From the NCBI RefSeq assembly GCF_000588875.1, contig NZ_JEMV01000030.1, positions 443 through 64,442 on the forward strand: a stretch of 64,000 nucleotides of DNA, in the 5' to 3' direction. The position numbers and the translations under genes are program-made. Below are positions 46,589 to 58,896 of the stretch, in pieces. Below the pieces are notes generated by a model. It was not told the DNA's origin, did no database searches, and saw only the letters and a program-made list of their open reading frames with translations. Every line of letters begins with the position of its first letter. Positions within the stretch are counted from its first letter, which is position 1. The DNA comes from Sphingobium sp. Ant17 (GTDB taxonomy: Bacteria; Pseudomonadota; Alphaproteobacteria; Sphingomonadales; Sphingomonadaceae).

Positions 46589-47404
46589 ATGACCACCCGT
46601 GACGATCTGACCCTGGCCCACCGCCTTGCCGATGCGGCGGGCGAAGCCATCCGCCCCTTCTTTCGCGCCCGCTACGACATGGAGCTGAAGGCCGACAAGT
46701 CGCCGGTGACCGAGGCCGACCGCGCCGCCGAAGCCGCGATCCGAGCGATCCTGGAAAAGGAACGGCCCGGTGACGGCATCATCGGCGAAGAATATGGATC
46801 GGTGCGCGAGGATGCCGAGCGGGTCTGGATTCTCGACCCGATCGACGGCACACGCAGCTTCATCGCCGGACGGCCGATCTTCGGCACGCTGATCGCGCTG
46901 ACGCAAGGAGGGTGGCCGACCGTCGGCCTCATCGACCAGCCGATCGCGCGCGAACGCTGGGCGGGCATGTCCGGCCAGCCCACGACCTTCAACGGCCAAC
47001 CGATCCGCACCCGCACCTGCCGCGCGCTGGAAGGCGCTGGCATCGCCACCACCAGCCCGCACCTCTTCGCCGATGGCGACGTGCCGCATTATATGGCACT
47101 GGTCGCGACCGTTTCCGGCGGCGCTCCGCGCCAGGGGCCGGTCTATGGTGGCGACTGCTATAATTATGGCCTGCTCGCCTCCGGCTTTCTCGACATCGTC
47201 ATCGAATCGGGCCTGCAAAGCTATGACTTTGCCGCTCTGGTGCCTGTGGTCGAGGGCGCAGGCGGCCTGATGTGCGACTGGAATGGCGAACCACTGACGG
47301 CGGACAGCGACGGCCATGTCCTGGCGCTCGGCGACCCCGCCCGGCTGGAAGATGTGCTCGAAGCCCTCGCCAGCACCCCGCACGATCATAGCCACGACCA
47401 TTAA
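46589..47404 (+). CDS. hisN: Histidinol-phosphatase, inositol monophosphatase family
   Basis: A 271-residue protein. KADKSPVTEADRAAEAAIRA, GIIGEEYGSV, WILDPIDGTRSFIAGRPIFG (metal-binding DPIDGT) and YDFAALVPVVEGAGGLMCDW are IMPase-family motifs. The sequence is closest to the HisN/inositol-monophosphatase-like histidinol phosphatases of alphaproteobacteria. It dephosphorylates histidinol phosphate in His synthesis. A His-rich tail HDHSHDH ends the protein. It follows cobP by 11 bases and may be read through from the cobalamin operon. Confidence 0.82.
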   Translation: MTTRDDLTLAHRLADAAGEAIRPFFRARYDMELKADKSPVTEADRAAEAAIRAILEKERPGDGIIGEEYGSVREDAERVWILDPIDGTRSFIAGRPIFGTLIALTQGGWPTVGLIDQPIARERWAGMSGQPTTFNGQPIRTRTCRALEGAGIATTSPHLFADGDVPHYMALVATVSGGAPRQGPVYGGDCYNYGLLASGFLDIVIESGLQSYDFAALVPVVEGAGGLMCDWNGEPLTADSDGHVLALGDPARLEDVLEALASTPHDHSHDH

Positions 47405-47408
47405 GTAT

Positions 47409-47498
47409 GGCTCCCCTCCCGGCGGGGAGGGGTTGGGGGAGGGGGAGCGAGGCGAAGCCGAGCGTCGATGCTGGGGCGATAGCGCACCCTCAGCCCCC
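47409..47498. repeat. Intergenic palindromic, G-rich repeat between convergent genes
   Basis: CTCCCCTCCCGGCGGGGAGG forms a hairpin and is followed by GGGGGAGGGGGAGCGAGGC. It is related in style to the repeat at 19,269. It separates hisN from the AsmA gene and may terminate both. Confidence 0.6.
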
Positions 47499-49673
47499 TC
47501 AAAAAATCCCCAGAAACTTCTTCTTCTGGCTCTGCTGCTCGCTCTTGCTGCCCTCGCCCTTTTCGTCCTTCGCGGTCGTGCCCTGGCCGACATCGTCGCG
47601 GGGATTGCCGCGCTTGGTGCGCTGCGCCACCGCATTGGCCCCGGACAGGATCGGCCCGCAGGCTGCGCCCTTGGCATCGCCCACATCGGCAAAGGCCAGC
47701 ACCGCCGCCAGCGGCGTACCGACCACGGCCAATCCCAACGCCGCGCCACCGCGCGCCATCAGTTCGGGGCTGACGACCGCCATGCCGGGCCTGGCGAAAT
47801 AGCCATTGATGCCGATCGGCGACTGGCCGGAAAACAGGCTGATCTTCTTGCTGTCCGCGCGGAAGGCGATGTCCAGCCGCTCGTTGCGGAACGAAAAGCC
47901 GCCCCGCCCGATCATGACATTCTTCTTGGTATCGATCAGGATCGGGTCCGCCGCCGCCACGCCATTGCGCACGGTAAAGGCGATCAGCCCGCAATTAATC
48001 TGCACCGGCTCCTTGAGCTTGCCGGAAAACATCTTGGTCGCAAAAGTGCCGATGTCGAGTTCCGACAATTGCACATTGCGCGCCCACATCGTGCCTGCGG
48101 GCAATATCACCGCGATCCGTCCGTTCGATGTCGCCAGCGAATCATGCAGCGTATCGCCAAGGCCAGTCATCTGTATCCGGCCCTTGATCGTGCCGGTGGT
48201 GCCCGATTGCTCCACGCCCCAGCGCGCCAGCAACGTGCCCATCGGCGTCGGGGCCAGCCGAATGTCATAAGTCGTCCGCACCGGCGCGCCGCGCGCGTTG
48301 ATCTCGATATCCGACGCGACCTGCCCGCCCGACATGGCGAAAGTCAGCGGCGACAGCGTCAACACGCTGCGATCCAGTTTCAGCGACAGGTCGATATCCG
48401 AGATCGGGACATGCTGCGCCCGCACCCGCTTGACCTTATATGCGACCGTCGCATCGAAATTGCGGATCGCCTCGACCCGCAACGGTGTGTCGGGCAGGAC
48501 ACGCGGGGTGCCCTGCACCGTCTCGATCGCGCCAGCGGCCCCCTGCTTCTCGATCTTCGCAGGATCATAGCCAAAGAAGGGCGCGACATCGATGATGTCG
48601 AGCGTCTGGGTCGCCAGGTCCGCCGTCAGCAACAGGCGCCCATTGGGCAGCGACGCGGTAAAGCGCCCGCTCAGGTCGCTATCGCCAAAGCGCCCCTTCA
48701 ACCGGGTGAAGCGCCACTCGTCGCCCACCTTGGTCAGCGCCGAGGTAAAGCGATAGCGGCGCGTATCGGGGATCGCCGCACCCAGGAAATCGAACAGTTG
48801 GCGGAGGTTCGGCCCGCGCGTCACCAATTGCAGGTCGCTGCCTTCCAGGTCGGTCGCGCCGCGCAGCGTACCGGTGACATCCACCACCGTCGCGCCGGCC
48901 TCCGCGCGCAGCACCAGGCTGTTCTTGCCGCCCGACACCGTGGCGTTGGGGGACAATAGGCTGCCCTTGAGGTCGAACGGCTTGCCCCGCATGCTGCCCG
49001 TGCCCGACAGCCGCACGTCGCTGGCAAAGCGGGTATCCTTCGCCCTTACCGTCTCGAACCCGATATCGGCGTTCAACTCCATTTGCGGATCGCGATAGCG
49101 CAGCGTCGTGCCTGCCAGCCGCGCCTGCCGGATCAGCGGCATCGTCATCGGCTCGCCATCGGCATTAGGGTCACCCAGCGTCCATGTATTGCGCTTGTGA
49201 TCGCGCGACCATTCCAGGTCCACCGCGCCGTTGCGCAGTTCCAGCCACGATAACCGCGCCCGGTCGCCGAAAATCAGGCTGAACGGCGCGATCCGCGCAT
49301 CGATCAGGTCGGCGCGGAACAGGTCGGGCTGGCTCGCCCAGGGCAGGTTGGCGATGCGCGCCTTTTCGGCGAGCAGCTTGATGGAGAAGGGCGCGAAATA
49401 GAGCTGGAAATCGCCGCCGACACGCACGTCGCGTTCGAGCTGGCTGCCGACGATCTGTTCGAACGGCCGTTTGAGGAAGCGCCCCTTGGTGATGAAGAGG
49501 ATCAGCCAGATCGCAAAGAGGAAGCCCAGGATGCCGAGCAGGGTCTTCACCGGCAGCGGCAATCTGCGCCACCGTTCGCGCGCACGCGTCGCGTGATGAC
49601 GCACGGCCGCCGGCCGCTTAGCTATTTCGGACTCACCATCGACCATCGCGCGCTCAACGCCCCAGCCCGTCAA
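47499..49673 (-). CDS. AsmA family protein
   Basis: A 724-residue protein. A short basic cytoplasmic N-terminus is followed by one membrane segment (TLLGILGFLFAIWLILFITK), then a long beta-strand-rich periplasmic region. AsmA features include LKRPFEQIVGSQLERDVRVG, PWASQPDLFRADLIDARIAP, and a repeated-strand core up to GRGGFSFRNERLDIAFRADS. The tail is lysine-rich (KDEKGEGSKSEQQSQKKKF). AsmA/TamB-like proteins affect outer-membrane lipid or protein homeostasis. The start may be nine codons further in (49646, MVDGESE). The frame is intact. Confidence 0.85.
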   Translation of the reverse strand: MTGWGVERAMVDGESEIAKRPAAVRHHATRARERWRRLPLPVKTLLGILGFLFAIWLILFITKGRFLKRPFEQIVGSQLERDVRVGGDFQLYFAPFSIKLLAEKARIANLPWASQPDLFRADLIDARIAPFSLIFGDRARLSWLELRNGAVDLEWSRDHKRNTWTLGDPNADGEPMTMPLIRQARLAGTTLRYRDPQMELNADIGFETVRAKDTRFASDVRLSGTGSMRGKPFDLKGSLLSPNATVSGGKNSLVLRAEAGATVVDVTGTLRGATDLEGSDLQLVTRGPNLRQLFDFLGAAIPDTRRYRFTSALTKVGDEWRFTRLKGRFGDSDLSGRFTASLPNGRLLLTADLATQTLDIIDVAPFFGYDPAKIEKQGAAGAIETVQGTPRVLPDTPLRVEAIRNFDATVAYKVKRVRAQHVPISDIDLSLKLDRSVLTLSPLTFAMSGGQVASDIEINARGAPVRTTYDIRLAPTPMGTLLARWGVEQSGTTGTIKGRIQMTGLGDTLHDSLATSNGRIAVILPAGTMWARNVQLSELDIGTFATKMFSGKLKEPVQINCGLIAFTVRNGVAAADPILIDTKKNVMIGRGGFSFRNERLDIAFRADSKKISLFSGQSPIGINGYFARPGMAVVSPELMARGGAALGLAVVGTPLAAVLAFADVGDAKGAACGPILSGANAVAQRTKRGNPRDDVGQGTTAKDEKGEGSKSEQQSQKKKFLGIF

Positions 49674-49823
49674 ATGGCTCCCGCGACCCCCAAAGCGCGA
49701 ATCGCTTGCCTTTTCCCCGGCCGCCCCTTATGGCGCGCCCTTCGCGATATTCAGTGGGACCGCCCGGCTAACTAGGGCTGCCGGGGCTGTCTGTAATCGT
49801 CGCGCTACGCAAAGGAGACGAAA

Positions 49824-50027
49824 ATGCCCAAGCTCAAGACCAAGAGCGGTGTGAAGAAGCGCTTCAAGTTCACCGCTTCCGGCAAGGTCAAGCACGGCGT
49901 CGCTGGCAAGCGTCACCGTCTGATCAGCCATAACGCCAAATATATTCGCCAGAACCGTGGTACTTCCGTGCTGTCCGATGCCGACGTGGCTCACGTCCGC
50001 CTCTGGGCACCCTACGGCCTCAAGTAA
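49824..50027 (+). CDS. rpmI: 50S ribosomal protein L35
   Basis: A 67-residue basic protein starting [20 protein letters not shown], with [20 protein letters not shown] and YGLK at the end; all are L35 hallmarks. GGAG stands eight bases upstream of the ATG. Structural protein of the large subunit. Usually part of infC-rpmI-rplT; here the gene on its left is a reverse-strand AsmA gene, so infC is not linked. Confidence 0.97.
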   Translation: MPKLKTKSGVKKRFKFTASGKVKHGVAGKRHRLISHNAKYIRQNRGTSVLSDADVAHVRLWAPYGLK

Positions 50028-50040
50028 GGAGTAAGGGACA

Positions 50041-50403
50041 ATGGCACGCGTCAAACGGGGTGTAACCACCCGCGCCAAGCATAAGCGGCTTCTGGTACAG
50101 GCGAAGGGCTATTATGGCCGTCGCAAGAATACCATCCGTATCGCCCGTCAGGCCGTCGAAAAGGCCGGCCAGTACGCTTACCGCGATCGCAAGGTCAAGA
50201 AGCGCAGCTTCCGTGGCCTATGGATTCAGCGCATCAACGCGGGTGTCCGCGCTGAAGGCCTGACCTATTCGCAGTTCATGCATGGCTTGAAGCTCGCCGG
50301 TGTGCAGCTGGACCGCAAGGTTCTGGCCGACATCGCGATGCACGAAGGCGAGGCGTTCAGCGTCATCATCGCCCAAGCCAAGGCTGCCCTGCCCGCAGCC
50401 TAA
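50041..50403 (+). CDS. rplT: 50S ribosomal protein L20
   Basis: A 120-residue basic protein. [20 protein letters not shown], then [20 protein letters not shown] and [20 protein letters not shown] are L20 signatures. It is essential for 23S assembly and is a translational autoregulator of the operon in other bacteria. It follows rpmI by 13 bases and is followed by a clear terminator. Confidence 0.97.
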   Translation: MARVKRGVTTRAKHKRLLVQAKGYYGRRKNTIRIARQAVEKAGQYAYRDRKVKKRSFRGLWIQRINAGVRAEGLTYSQFMHGLKLAGVQLDRKVLADIAMHEGEAFSVIIAQAKAALPAA

Positions 50404-50430
50404 GGCCGATCGATCGCAAGATCGTCAAAA

Positions 50431-50467
50431 GGGCGCCGGGGCAGATGCTTCCGGCGCCCTTTTTGTT
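50431..50467 (+). terminator. Rho-independent terminator of rpmI-rplT
   Basis: GGGCGCCGG (50431-50439) pairs with CCGGCGCCC (50451-50459), followed by TTTTT GTTTG. A strong stem with U-run directly behind rplT. Confidence 0.93.
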
Positions 50468-50486
50468 TGTTGCAACGTCCATCTCC

Positions 50487-50583
50487 CCGTTCGCCCTGAG
50501 CGAAGTCGAAGGGCATCACCGAACGGAGTGAGGTGCCTTCGCTTCGCTCAGGCGGGGGCTTCGACTTCGCTCAGCCCGAACGG
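50487..50583. repeat. REP-like palindrome (CCGTTCG...CGAACGG)
   Basis: CCGTTCGCCCTGAGCGAAGT pairs with ACTTCGCTCAGCCCGAACGG across a centre containing GAACGGAGTGAGG and CCTTCGCTTCGCTCAGG, which is itself a repeat unit. Same family as 33827-33903 and 56843-56923. Confidence 0.85.
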
Positions 50584-50618
50584 ATTGGGAAGCTGACCGA
50601 ACATCCAAGGACCACCCC

Positions 50619-51233
50619 ATGTCGCTGCATCTCTGGTGGCTCTATGTCACCGCCGTCTTCCTCATCTCCGCCACGCCGGGGCCGAACATGCTGCATGTGA
50701 TGACGCAGAGCATTCAGCACGGCCCGCGCAAGGCGATGGCGACGATGGCGGGCCTGATGAGCGCGGTGCTGCTGTGCCTCGCGGCTTCGGCGCTGGGCCT
50801 TGGCGCGCTGCTCAAAACTTCGCCGCGCCTGTTCGATGTGCTACGCTATGCCGGCGTCGCCTATCTCGTCTGGTTGGGGATCAAGGCCTGGCGCGCACCG
50901 GTCGGCGACGCCGCCGTCGCCGCCCCCGCCCGTTCGCACCATGCCCTCTTCGCCACGGGCCTGCTCACGGGCCTCTCCAATCCCAAGCTCATCATCTTCG
51001 CCGCCGCGCTCTTCCCCCAGTTCATCGACACCGACCGCCCCTTCGGCATCCAGCTGGCCATCCTGGTGCTGACCTTCGTGGTGATCGAGAGTTTCTGGTA
51101 CAGCGTCTATGCGCTCGGCGGCCTCCGCCTCGCCCGCTGGCTCGCCCCTGCCAACCGCCAACGCCTCTTCAACCGCGCGACCGGTGTCATGTTCATCGGC
51201 TTCGGCGGCGCGTTGCTCGGCGCGCGGGCGTAG
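50619..51233 (+). CDS. LysE/RhtB family amino-acid exporter
   Basis: A 204-residue inner-membrane protein with six hydrophobic segments. It starts MSLHLWWLYVTAVFLISATP, with the signature ATPGPNMLHVMTQSIQHGPR. YLVWLGIKAWRAP and FATGLLTGLSNPKLIIFAAA, then LFPQF follow. The family exports amino acids or homoserine lactone-like compounds; the substrate is not predictable. Length is normal. Confidence 0.9.
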   Translation: MSLHLWWLYVTAVFLISATPGPNMLHVMTQSIQHGPRKAMATMAGLMSAVLLCLAASALGLGALLKTSPRLFDVLRYAGVAYLVWLGIKAWRAPVGDAAVAAPARSHHALFATGLLTGLSNPKLIIFAAALFPQFIDTDRPFGIQLAILVLTFVVIESFWYSVYALGGLRLARWLAPANRQRLFNRATGVMFIGFGGALLGARA

Positions 51234-51293
51234 GTTAAACTTCTCACGCCGTCATTCCCGCCTCTTATTTAGTCATTCCCGCTCTTTATTTCC

Positions 51294-51703
51294 GTCATCC
51301 CCGCGAAGGCGGGGACCCATCTCCGGGGGCCTGTATGAAGCGCGAGATCAGCCCAACCGTCTATCTTCTGGCCAGTCGCAGGAACGGGGCGCTCTACACA
51401 GGGGTCACATCTGACCTTATAAAGCGACTCTATGAACACCGAAACGGCTTGATCGAAGGCTTCACCAAAGACTACGGCATCAAGCGCCTGGTCTGGTTTG
51501 AACCGCATGACAGTATGGACAGCGCCATCCTGCGGGAGAAGCGGATCAAGAAATGGAACAGGCCGTGGAAGATCGCGCTTATCGAAGCCGGTAATCCCGA
51601 CTGGGACGATCTGGCGTTGGGCTTTGGCTATGAGCCTTTGCCTACTCTGCGCTGCGACTGACCGACAGGTCGGGAGATGGGTTCCCGCCTTCGCGGGAAT
51701 GAC
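51294..51703. mobile_element. GIY-YIG gene bracketed by 31-bp inverted repeats (candidate small mobile unit)
   Basis: The left repeat is 51294-51324 (GTCATCCCCGCGAAGGCGGG followed by GACCCATCTCC). The right repeat, 51673-51703, is its inverse with only two differences (T for C and A for G). Each repeat contains its own small hairpin CCCGC-GAAG-GCGGG. Two shorter GTCATTCCCGC words precede the left copy (51251-51261, 51272-51282). The only gene inside is the GIY-YIG nuclease. Mobility is inference. Confidence 0.55.
51335..51661 (+). CDS. GIY-YIG nuclease family protein
   Basis: A 108-residue protein. VYLLASRRNGALYTGVTSDL is the GIY-YIG-like core (VYLLAS...LYTGVT). R-x3-H follows in IKRLYEHRNG, then EGFTKDYGIKRLVWFEPHDS and ILREKRIKKWNRPWKIALIE. 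It belongs to the small UPF0213-like single-domain group, known as a nuclease fold; activity in this group is poorly defined. It begins 10 bases inside the left inverted repeat and ends 11 bases before the right one. Confidence 0.88.
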   Translation: MKREISPTVYLLASRRNGALYTGVTSDLIKRLYEHRNGLIEGFTKDYGIKRLVWFEPHDSMDSAILREKRIKKWNRPWKIALIEAGNPDWDDLALGFGYEPLPTLRCD

Positions 51704-51723
51704 GAGATGGTGGTGACAGGATA

Positions 51724-55233
<3,510 letters not shown>

Positions 55234-55246
55234 TCCAATAGGCTGT

Positions 55247-55269
55247 TTCCCCGGCCCATGGCCGGGGAA
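55247..55269. terminator. Bidirectional hairpin between pheT and the 55276 gene
   Basis: TTCCCCGGCC, loop CAT, GGCCGGGGAA: perfect ten-base stem between convergent genes. No long U-run, so termination may be weak or rho-assisted. Confidence 0.65.
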
Positions 55270-55275
55270 CGCGGC

Positions 55276-55815
55276 TTACTTCTTATCGTCGTCCTTCTTG
55301 GGCTTCGCCACCACCGGCGGCGCGATCGGGGCGATCTTGCAGCCCTTGGCCGCCGCCATTCCGCGCAGATAGCCGCGCCGCGCGATTCCCGCCGTCACCG
55401 CCGCCTGCAAGCGCCGCTCGGCCGGGGCCGCGCCGCTGATCTCGCGCACCAGCCCGCGGAACGGGATCAGCGAATTGACCACCGTCTTGCCGACGGCAGA
55501 CGCGATCTTGCCCGTCCGATTCTCGTTCGCATCCTTGCCGACCACGAAGTCATCGCCCAGCACCGCGTTCAATTCGCCCAGTCCCCGGTTCAGCCCGGTG
55601 CAGGTGCGCGACGGCGGCGTCGCATAGGGATTGTCCACTGCCTTGAGCAGCACCGGCGGAATCTCGTCCTTTTCCAGGCCGATGTCGCGCACCGGCTGGC
55701 TGGCGATCTCGCCCGCCCGGTCCAGCGTATCGTCCCTTGGCTTGTCCTTGTCCTGCGCCAGCGCCGCCCCCGACAGCAGCAGGGACAGGGTGGCAGCAGC
55801 GATAAATGATTTCAT
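55276..55815 (-). CDS. Hypothetical exported protein
   Basis: 179 residues from ATG 55815 (MKSFIAAATLSLLLSGAALA), a signal peptide cleaved after ALA. GGGAGAAA before the ATG is a ribosome site. The mature protein has DRAGEIASQPVRDIGLEKDE, a single Cys region SRTCTGLNRGLGELNAVLG, then RGYLRGMAAAKGC and a lysine-rich tail (KPKKDDDKK). The family is known from sphingomonads as an uncharacterised periplasmic protein. Function unknown. Confidence 0.75.
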   Translation of the reverse strand: MKSFIAAATLSLLLSGAALAQDKDKPRDDTLDRAGEIASQPVRDIGLEKDEIPPVLLKAVDNPYATPPSRTCTGLNRGLGELNAVLGDDFVVGKDANENRTGKIASAVGKTVVNSLIPFRGLVREISGAAPAERRLQAAVTAGIARRGYLRGMAAAKGCKIAPIAPPVVAKPKKDDDKK

Positions 55816-55937
55816 GATATTTCTCCCGATCGCCAAACCCGCGACCAACGGTTTCGGTTCCCAGACGAAACGATTGCCGGGGCAGACAGGCCCATGCCGC
55901 ATCGCTATGCGGATGGATATAGACGCAGGAGCCCCCC

Positions 55938-56822
55938 TTGTCCGACGCCCGCATATCCATCGCCTCGCCCGCTTTGTCCGCCGCCATCAGCCCGCTGGGG
56001 GCCGAACTCCAATCGCTTCGGGACGCGCAGGGTCGCGACCTGATGACCGATGCCGACCCGCGCTGGTGGACCGGCCACGCGCCGCTGCTCTTCCCCTTCG
56101 TCGGCCGGTCGCGCGGCGATGTCTATCGGCTGGATGGCCAGGACTATCCCATGCCGCAACATGGCTTTGCCCGCCGCAGCGCCTTCGCGGTCGTGGACCA
56201 GAGCGACGATAGCGCGCTGTTCCGGCTGGAGGCGGACGACGCCAGCCGCGCCATCTATCCCTTCGACTTCCGCCTCGACATGGCGTTCGCGCTGATCGAC
56301 GCGACGCTGCACATGACCGCCACCGTCTCCAATCGGGGCGACACAGTCATGCCCTTCTCCTTTGGCTATCACCCCGCCTTTGCCTGGCCGCTGCCCTATG
56401 GCGGCCGCGTCGAAGAGCATCGTATCGTCTTTGAATGCCCCGAACCCGCGCCCATCCGCAAAGTCGGCGACGAACCGGGCCTCATCGCCCGCGAGCACGC
56501 GCCTTCCCCGGTCGAGGGCAACAGCCTCGCCCCCACCCATGCGCTGTTCGCGGGCGACGCGCTGATCTGGGATGACCTCGCCAGCCGATCGCTCCTCTGG
56601 GGCGTCCCCGGCCAGCCCCGGCTGCGGATCGACTTCCCCGACACACCCTGGCTTGGCCTGTGGCAAAAGCCCGGCGCGCATTATCTGTGCGTCGAACCCT
56701 GGGCCGGGATGGCCGACCTGGTCGGCTTTACCGGCGACGTCTGGGCCAAGCAGGGCATCATGGCGCTCCCCCCCGGCAACGCCCGCAGCTTCCGCATGGA
56801 CGTCAGCCTTGTGGACGTGTAA
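55938..56822 (+). CDS. Aldose 1-epimerase family protein (LacX-like)
   Basis: 294 residues, TTG start at 55938 with AGGAG seven bases upstream. ISPLGAELQSLRDAQGRDLM, HAPLLFPFVGRSRGDVYRLD, MPQHGFARRSAFAVVD, FGYHPAFAWPL (the active His in YHPAF) and LCVEPWAGMAD follow. This is the galactose mutarotase-like fold of the LacX/YeaD group. It interconverts sugar anomers; the sugar is unknown. The gene stands alone before a REP-like repeat. Confidence 0.85.
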   Translation: MSDARISIASPALSAAISPLGAELQSLRDAQGRDLMTDADPRWWTGHAPLLFPFVGRSRGDVYRLDGQDYPMPQHGFARRSAFAVVDQSDDSALFRLEADDASRAIYPFDFRLDMAFALIDATLHMTATVSNRGDTVMPFSFGYHPAFAWPLPYGGRVEEHRIVFECPEPAPIRKVGDEPGLIAREHAPSPVEGNSLAPTHALFAGDALIWDDLASRSLLWGVPGQPRLRIDFPDTPWLGLWQKPGAHYLCVEPWAGMADLVGFTGDVWAKQGIMALPPGNARSFRMDVSLVDV

Positions 56823-56842
56823 CGGGCGGCCTTCAAAGAATT

Positions 56843-56923
56843 CCGTTCGGGCTGAGCCTGTCGAAGCCCTGTCTTTTCTTCGCAAAGAGAAGTGCAGCCC
56901 TTCGACAAGCTCAGGGCGAACGG
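56843..56923. repeat. REP-like palindrome (CCGTTCG...CGAACGG)
   Basis: CCGTTCGGGCTGAGCCTGTC and its near-inverse GACAAGCTCAGGGCGAACGG across TTTTCTTCGCAAAGAGAAG. Third copy of this repeat in the window; it lies within the upstream region of prfC. Confidence 0.85.
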
Positions 56924-56945
56924 ATGTTTTCAAGAGCCGCAAGAC

Positions 56946-58523
56946 ATGACCATCCCATCCCGCCGCACCTTCGCGATCATTTCCCACCCTGACGCCGGCA
57001 AGACCACGCTGACGGAAAAGCTGCTGCTGGAAGGCGGCGCGATCCATCTGGCGGGTGAGGTCAAGGCGCGCGGGGCGAACCGCCGCGCCCGGTCGGACTG
57101 GATGAAGATCGAGCAGCAGCGCGGCATTTCCGTCACCTCCTCGGTCATGACGTTCGAACGGACGCGCGATGGCGAGACGATCACCTTCAACCTGCTCGAC
57201 ACGCCGGGGCATGAGGATTTCTCCGAAGATACCTACCGCACCCTGACCGCCGTCGACAGCGCCGTCATGGTGATCGACGCGGCCAAGGGCATCGAGCCGC
57301 AGACCCGCAAATTGTTCGAGGTCTGCCGCCTGCGCAACCTGCCCATCATCACCTTCGTCAACAAGGTCGATCGCGAAGGCCGCGAAACCTTCGGCCTGCT
57401 CGACGAGGTCGCCGACCAGCTGCAGCTCGACGTCTGCCCGATGAGCTGGCCGGTCGGCATGGGCGGCGAATTTGAAGGCATTTACGACTTCGCCACCAAC
57501 CGCCTGATGCAACCGACCGGCCCGTCCAAGGAATTTGACGGCACCCGCCATCAGTTTACCGGCCTCGATGATCCCAAACTCGGCGAATTCCTCTCCCCCC
57601 GCGCGCTCGAACGGCTGCGCGAAGAAGCGGAACTGTCGCAGGGCGGCTATGCGAGCTTCGACTTGGATCGCTATCGGCAGGGCGACCTGACCCCGGTCTA
57701 TTTCGGATCGGCGCTCAAATTATTCGGCGTCACCGAATTGATCGACGCGCTCGCCGCCCATGCGCCGCCACCGCGCGCGCAACCGGCCGAACCCGCTGCC
57801 GTCGAACCGGACGCCAGCGAAGTCACCGGCTTCATCTTCAAGGTGCAGGCCAATATGGACCCGCAGCATCGCGACCGCATCGCCTTCATGCGCCTCGTCT
57901 CAGGCAAGTTCAAACGCGGCATGAAGCTGACCCCGTCAGGGTCGGGCAAGCCGCTCGCCGTCCATTCGCCCATTCTCTTCTTCGCGCAGGATCGCGAACT
58001 GGCGGACGAGGCCTTCCCCGGCGACATCATCGGCATTCCCAATCATGGCGCGCTGCGCGTCGGCGATACGCTGTCCGAAAAGCCCGGCCTGCGCTTCACC
58101 GGCCTGCCCAATTTCGCGCCCGAAATCCTGCGCCGCGTCCAGTTGAAAGACCCGACCAAGACCAAGCAATTGCGCAAGGCGCTGGACGATCTGTCCGAAG
58201 AGGGGGTGATCCAGGTCTTCTATCCCGAAATCGGCAGCCAGTGGATCGTCGGCGTCGTCGGCCAGCTCCAGCTCGAAGTGCTGATCTCGCGTCTCGACGC
58301 GGAATATAAGGTTGCGGCCGTGCTGGAAGCCTCACCCTTCGACACCGCCCGCTGGATCGGCGGCGACGAAGCGGCGATCAAGGAGATGGTGTCCTACAAC
58401 AATGCCAATATGGCCAAGGACCGCGACGACAATCTCGTCTTCATGGCCAAAAGCGCCTGGGACATCGGCTATCAGCAGGAACGCCACCCCAAAGTCACCT
58501 TCAGCGCCACGCGCGAACGGTAA
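56946..58523 (+). CDS. prfC: Peptide chain release factor 3
   Basis: A 525-residue GTPase. The ATG at 56946 (MTIPSRRTFAIISHPDAGKT) has no upstream character; GAGCC precedes it. G1 HPDAGKTTL, G2 GISVTSS, G3 LDTPGHEDFSEDTYR and G4 FVNKVDRE are seen. The RF3-specific C-terminal part has WPVGMGGEFEGIYDF and EGVIQVFYPEIGSQWIVGVV. It recycles RF1/RF2 from post-termination ribosomes. The frame is intact. Confidence 0.95.
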   Translation: MTIPSRRTFAIISHPDAGKTTLTEKLLLEGGAIHLAGEVKARGANRRARSDWMKIEQQRGISVTSSVMTFERTRDGETITFNLLDTPGHEDFSEDTYRTLTAVDSAVMVIDAAKGIEPQTRKLFEVCRLRNLPIITFVNKVDREGRETFGLLDEVADQLQLDVCPMSWPVGMGGEFEGIYDFATNRLMQPTGPSKEFDGTRHQFTGLDDPKLGEFLSPRALERLREEAELSQGGYASFDLDRYRQGDLTPVYFGSALKLFGVTELIDALAAHAPPPRAQPAEPAAVEPDASEVTGFIFKVQANMDPQHRDRIAFMRLVSGKFKRGMKLTPSGSGKPLAVHSPILFFAQDRELADEAFPGDIIGIPNHGALRVGDTLSEKPGLRFTGLPNFAPEILRRVQLKDPTKTKQLRKALDDLSEEGVIQVFYPEIGSQWIVGVVGQLQLEVLISRLDAEYKVAAVLEASPFDTARWIGGDEAAIKEMVSYNNANMAKDRDDNLVFMAKSAWDIGYQQERHPKVTFSATRER

Positions 58524-58552
58524 GGCACCCTCGACCCGTTCGTCCTGCCATT

Positions 58553-58578
58553 GTTCCCCGGCGCCTTCGCCGAGGAAC
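58553..58578 (+). terminator. Hairpin after prfC
   Basis: GTTCCCCGGCG pairs with CGCCGAGGAAC across a short loop with one mismatch, 30 bases past the prfC stop. It lacks a strong U-run. It lies between prfC and the convergent psp operon. Confidence 0.45.
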
Positions 58579-58633
58579 GCTAAGCCCATATTCTACTTGA
58601 CGTTTTTTTCGACCTAAGCCCGCCCAGCACGCC

Positions 58634-58867
58634 TCACAAATCAACCCCCGCCGCGATCGCCTCCAGCTTGCGGATGCGTTCCTTGAGGTCGGCGACCTCG
58701 ATGCGCGCGACCGCCGATGGCGGCGCGGCGTCGTCGGCATGGCGGGTCAGTTCGGCGCGCTTGAGCGCCAGCCAGCCGTCCCAGCCGCGCAAGGCCGCCA
58801 CCGCGATGATCGCCACGCCCGCCAGGGTGGTCAGGGCCATGGCCAGATAAAGATAGGGGTCCTGCAT
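58634..58867 (-). CDS. Small membrane/coiled-coil protein, PspB-like array member 4
   Basis: 77 residues. One N-terminal membrane segment (YLYLAMALTTLAGVAIIAVA) is followed by a short charged part and a heptad-type helix EVADLKERIRKLEAIAAG. That helix parallels the LxERIxVLERIA element of the neighbouring proteins. AGGGAGG stands just before the ATG. Last gene of the leftward psp operon. Function unknown; best read as a shortened PspB-like paralogue. Confidence 0.65.
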   Translation of the reverse strand: MQDPYLYLAMALTTLAGVAIIAVAALRGWDGWLALKRAELTRHADDAAPPSAVARIEVADLKERIRKLEAIAAGVDL

Positions 58868-58896
58868 ATGTGCCTCCCTGTCGATGCGAACCGCGC

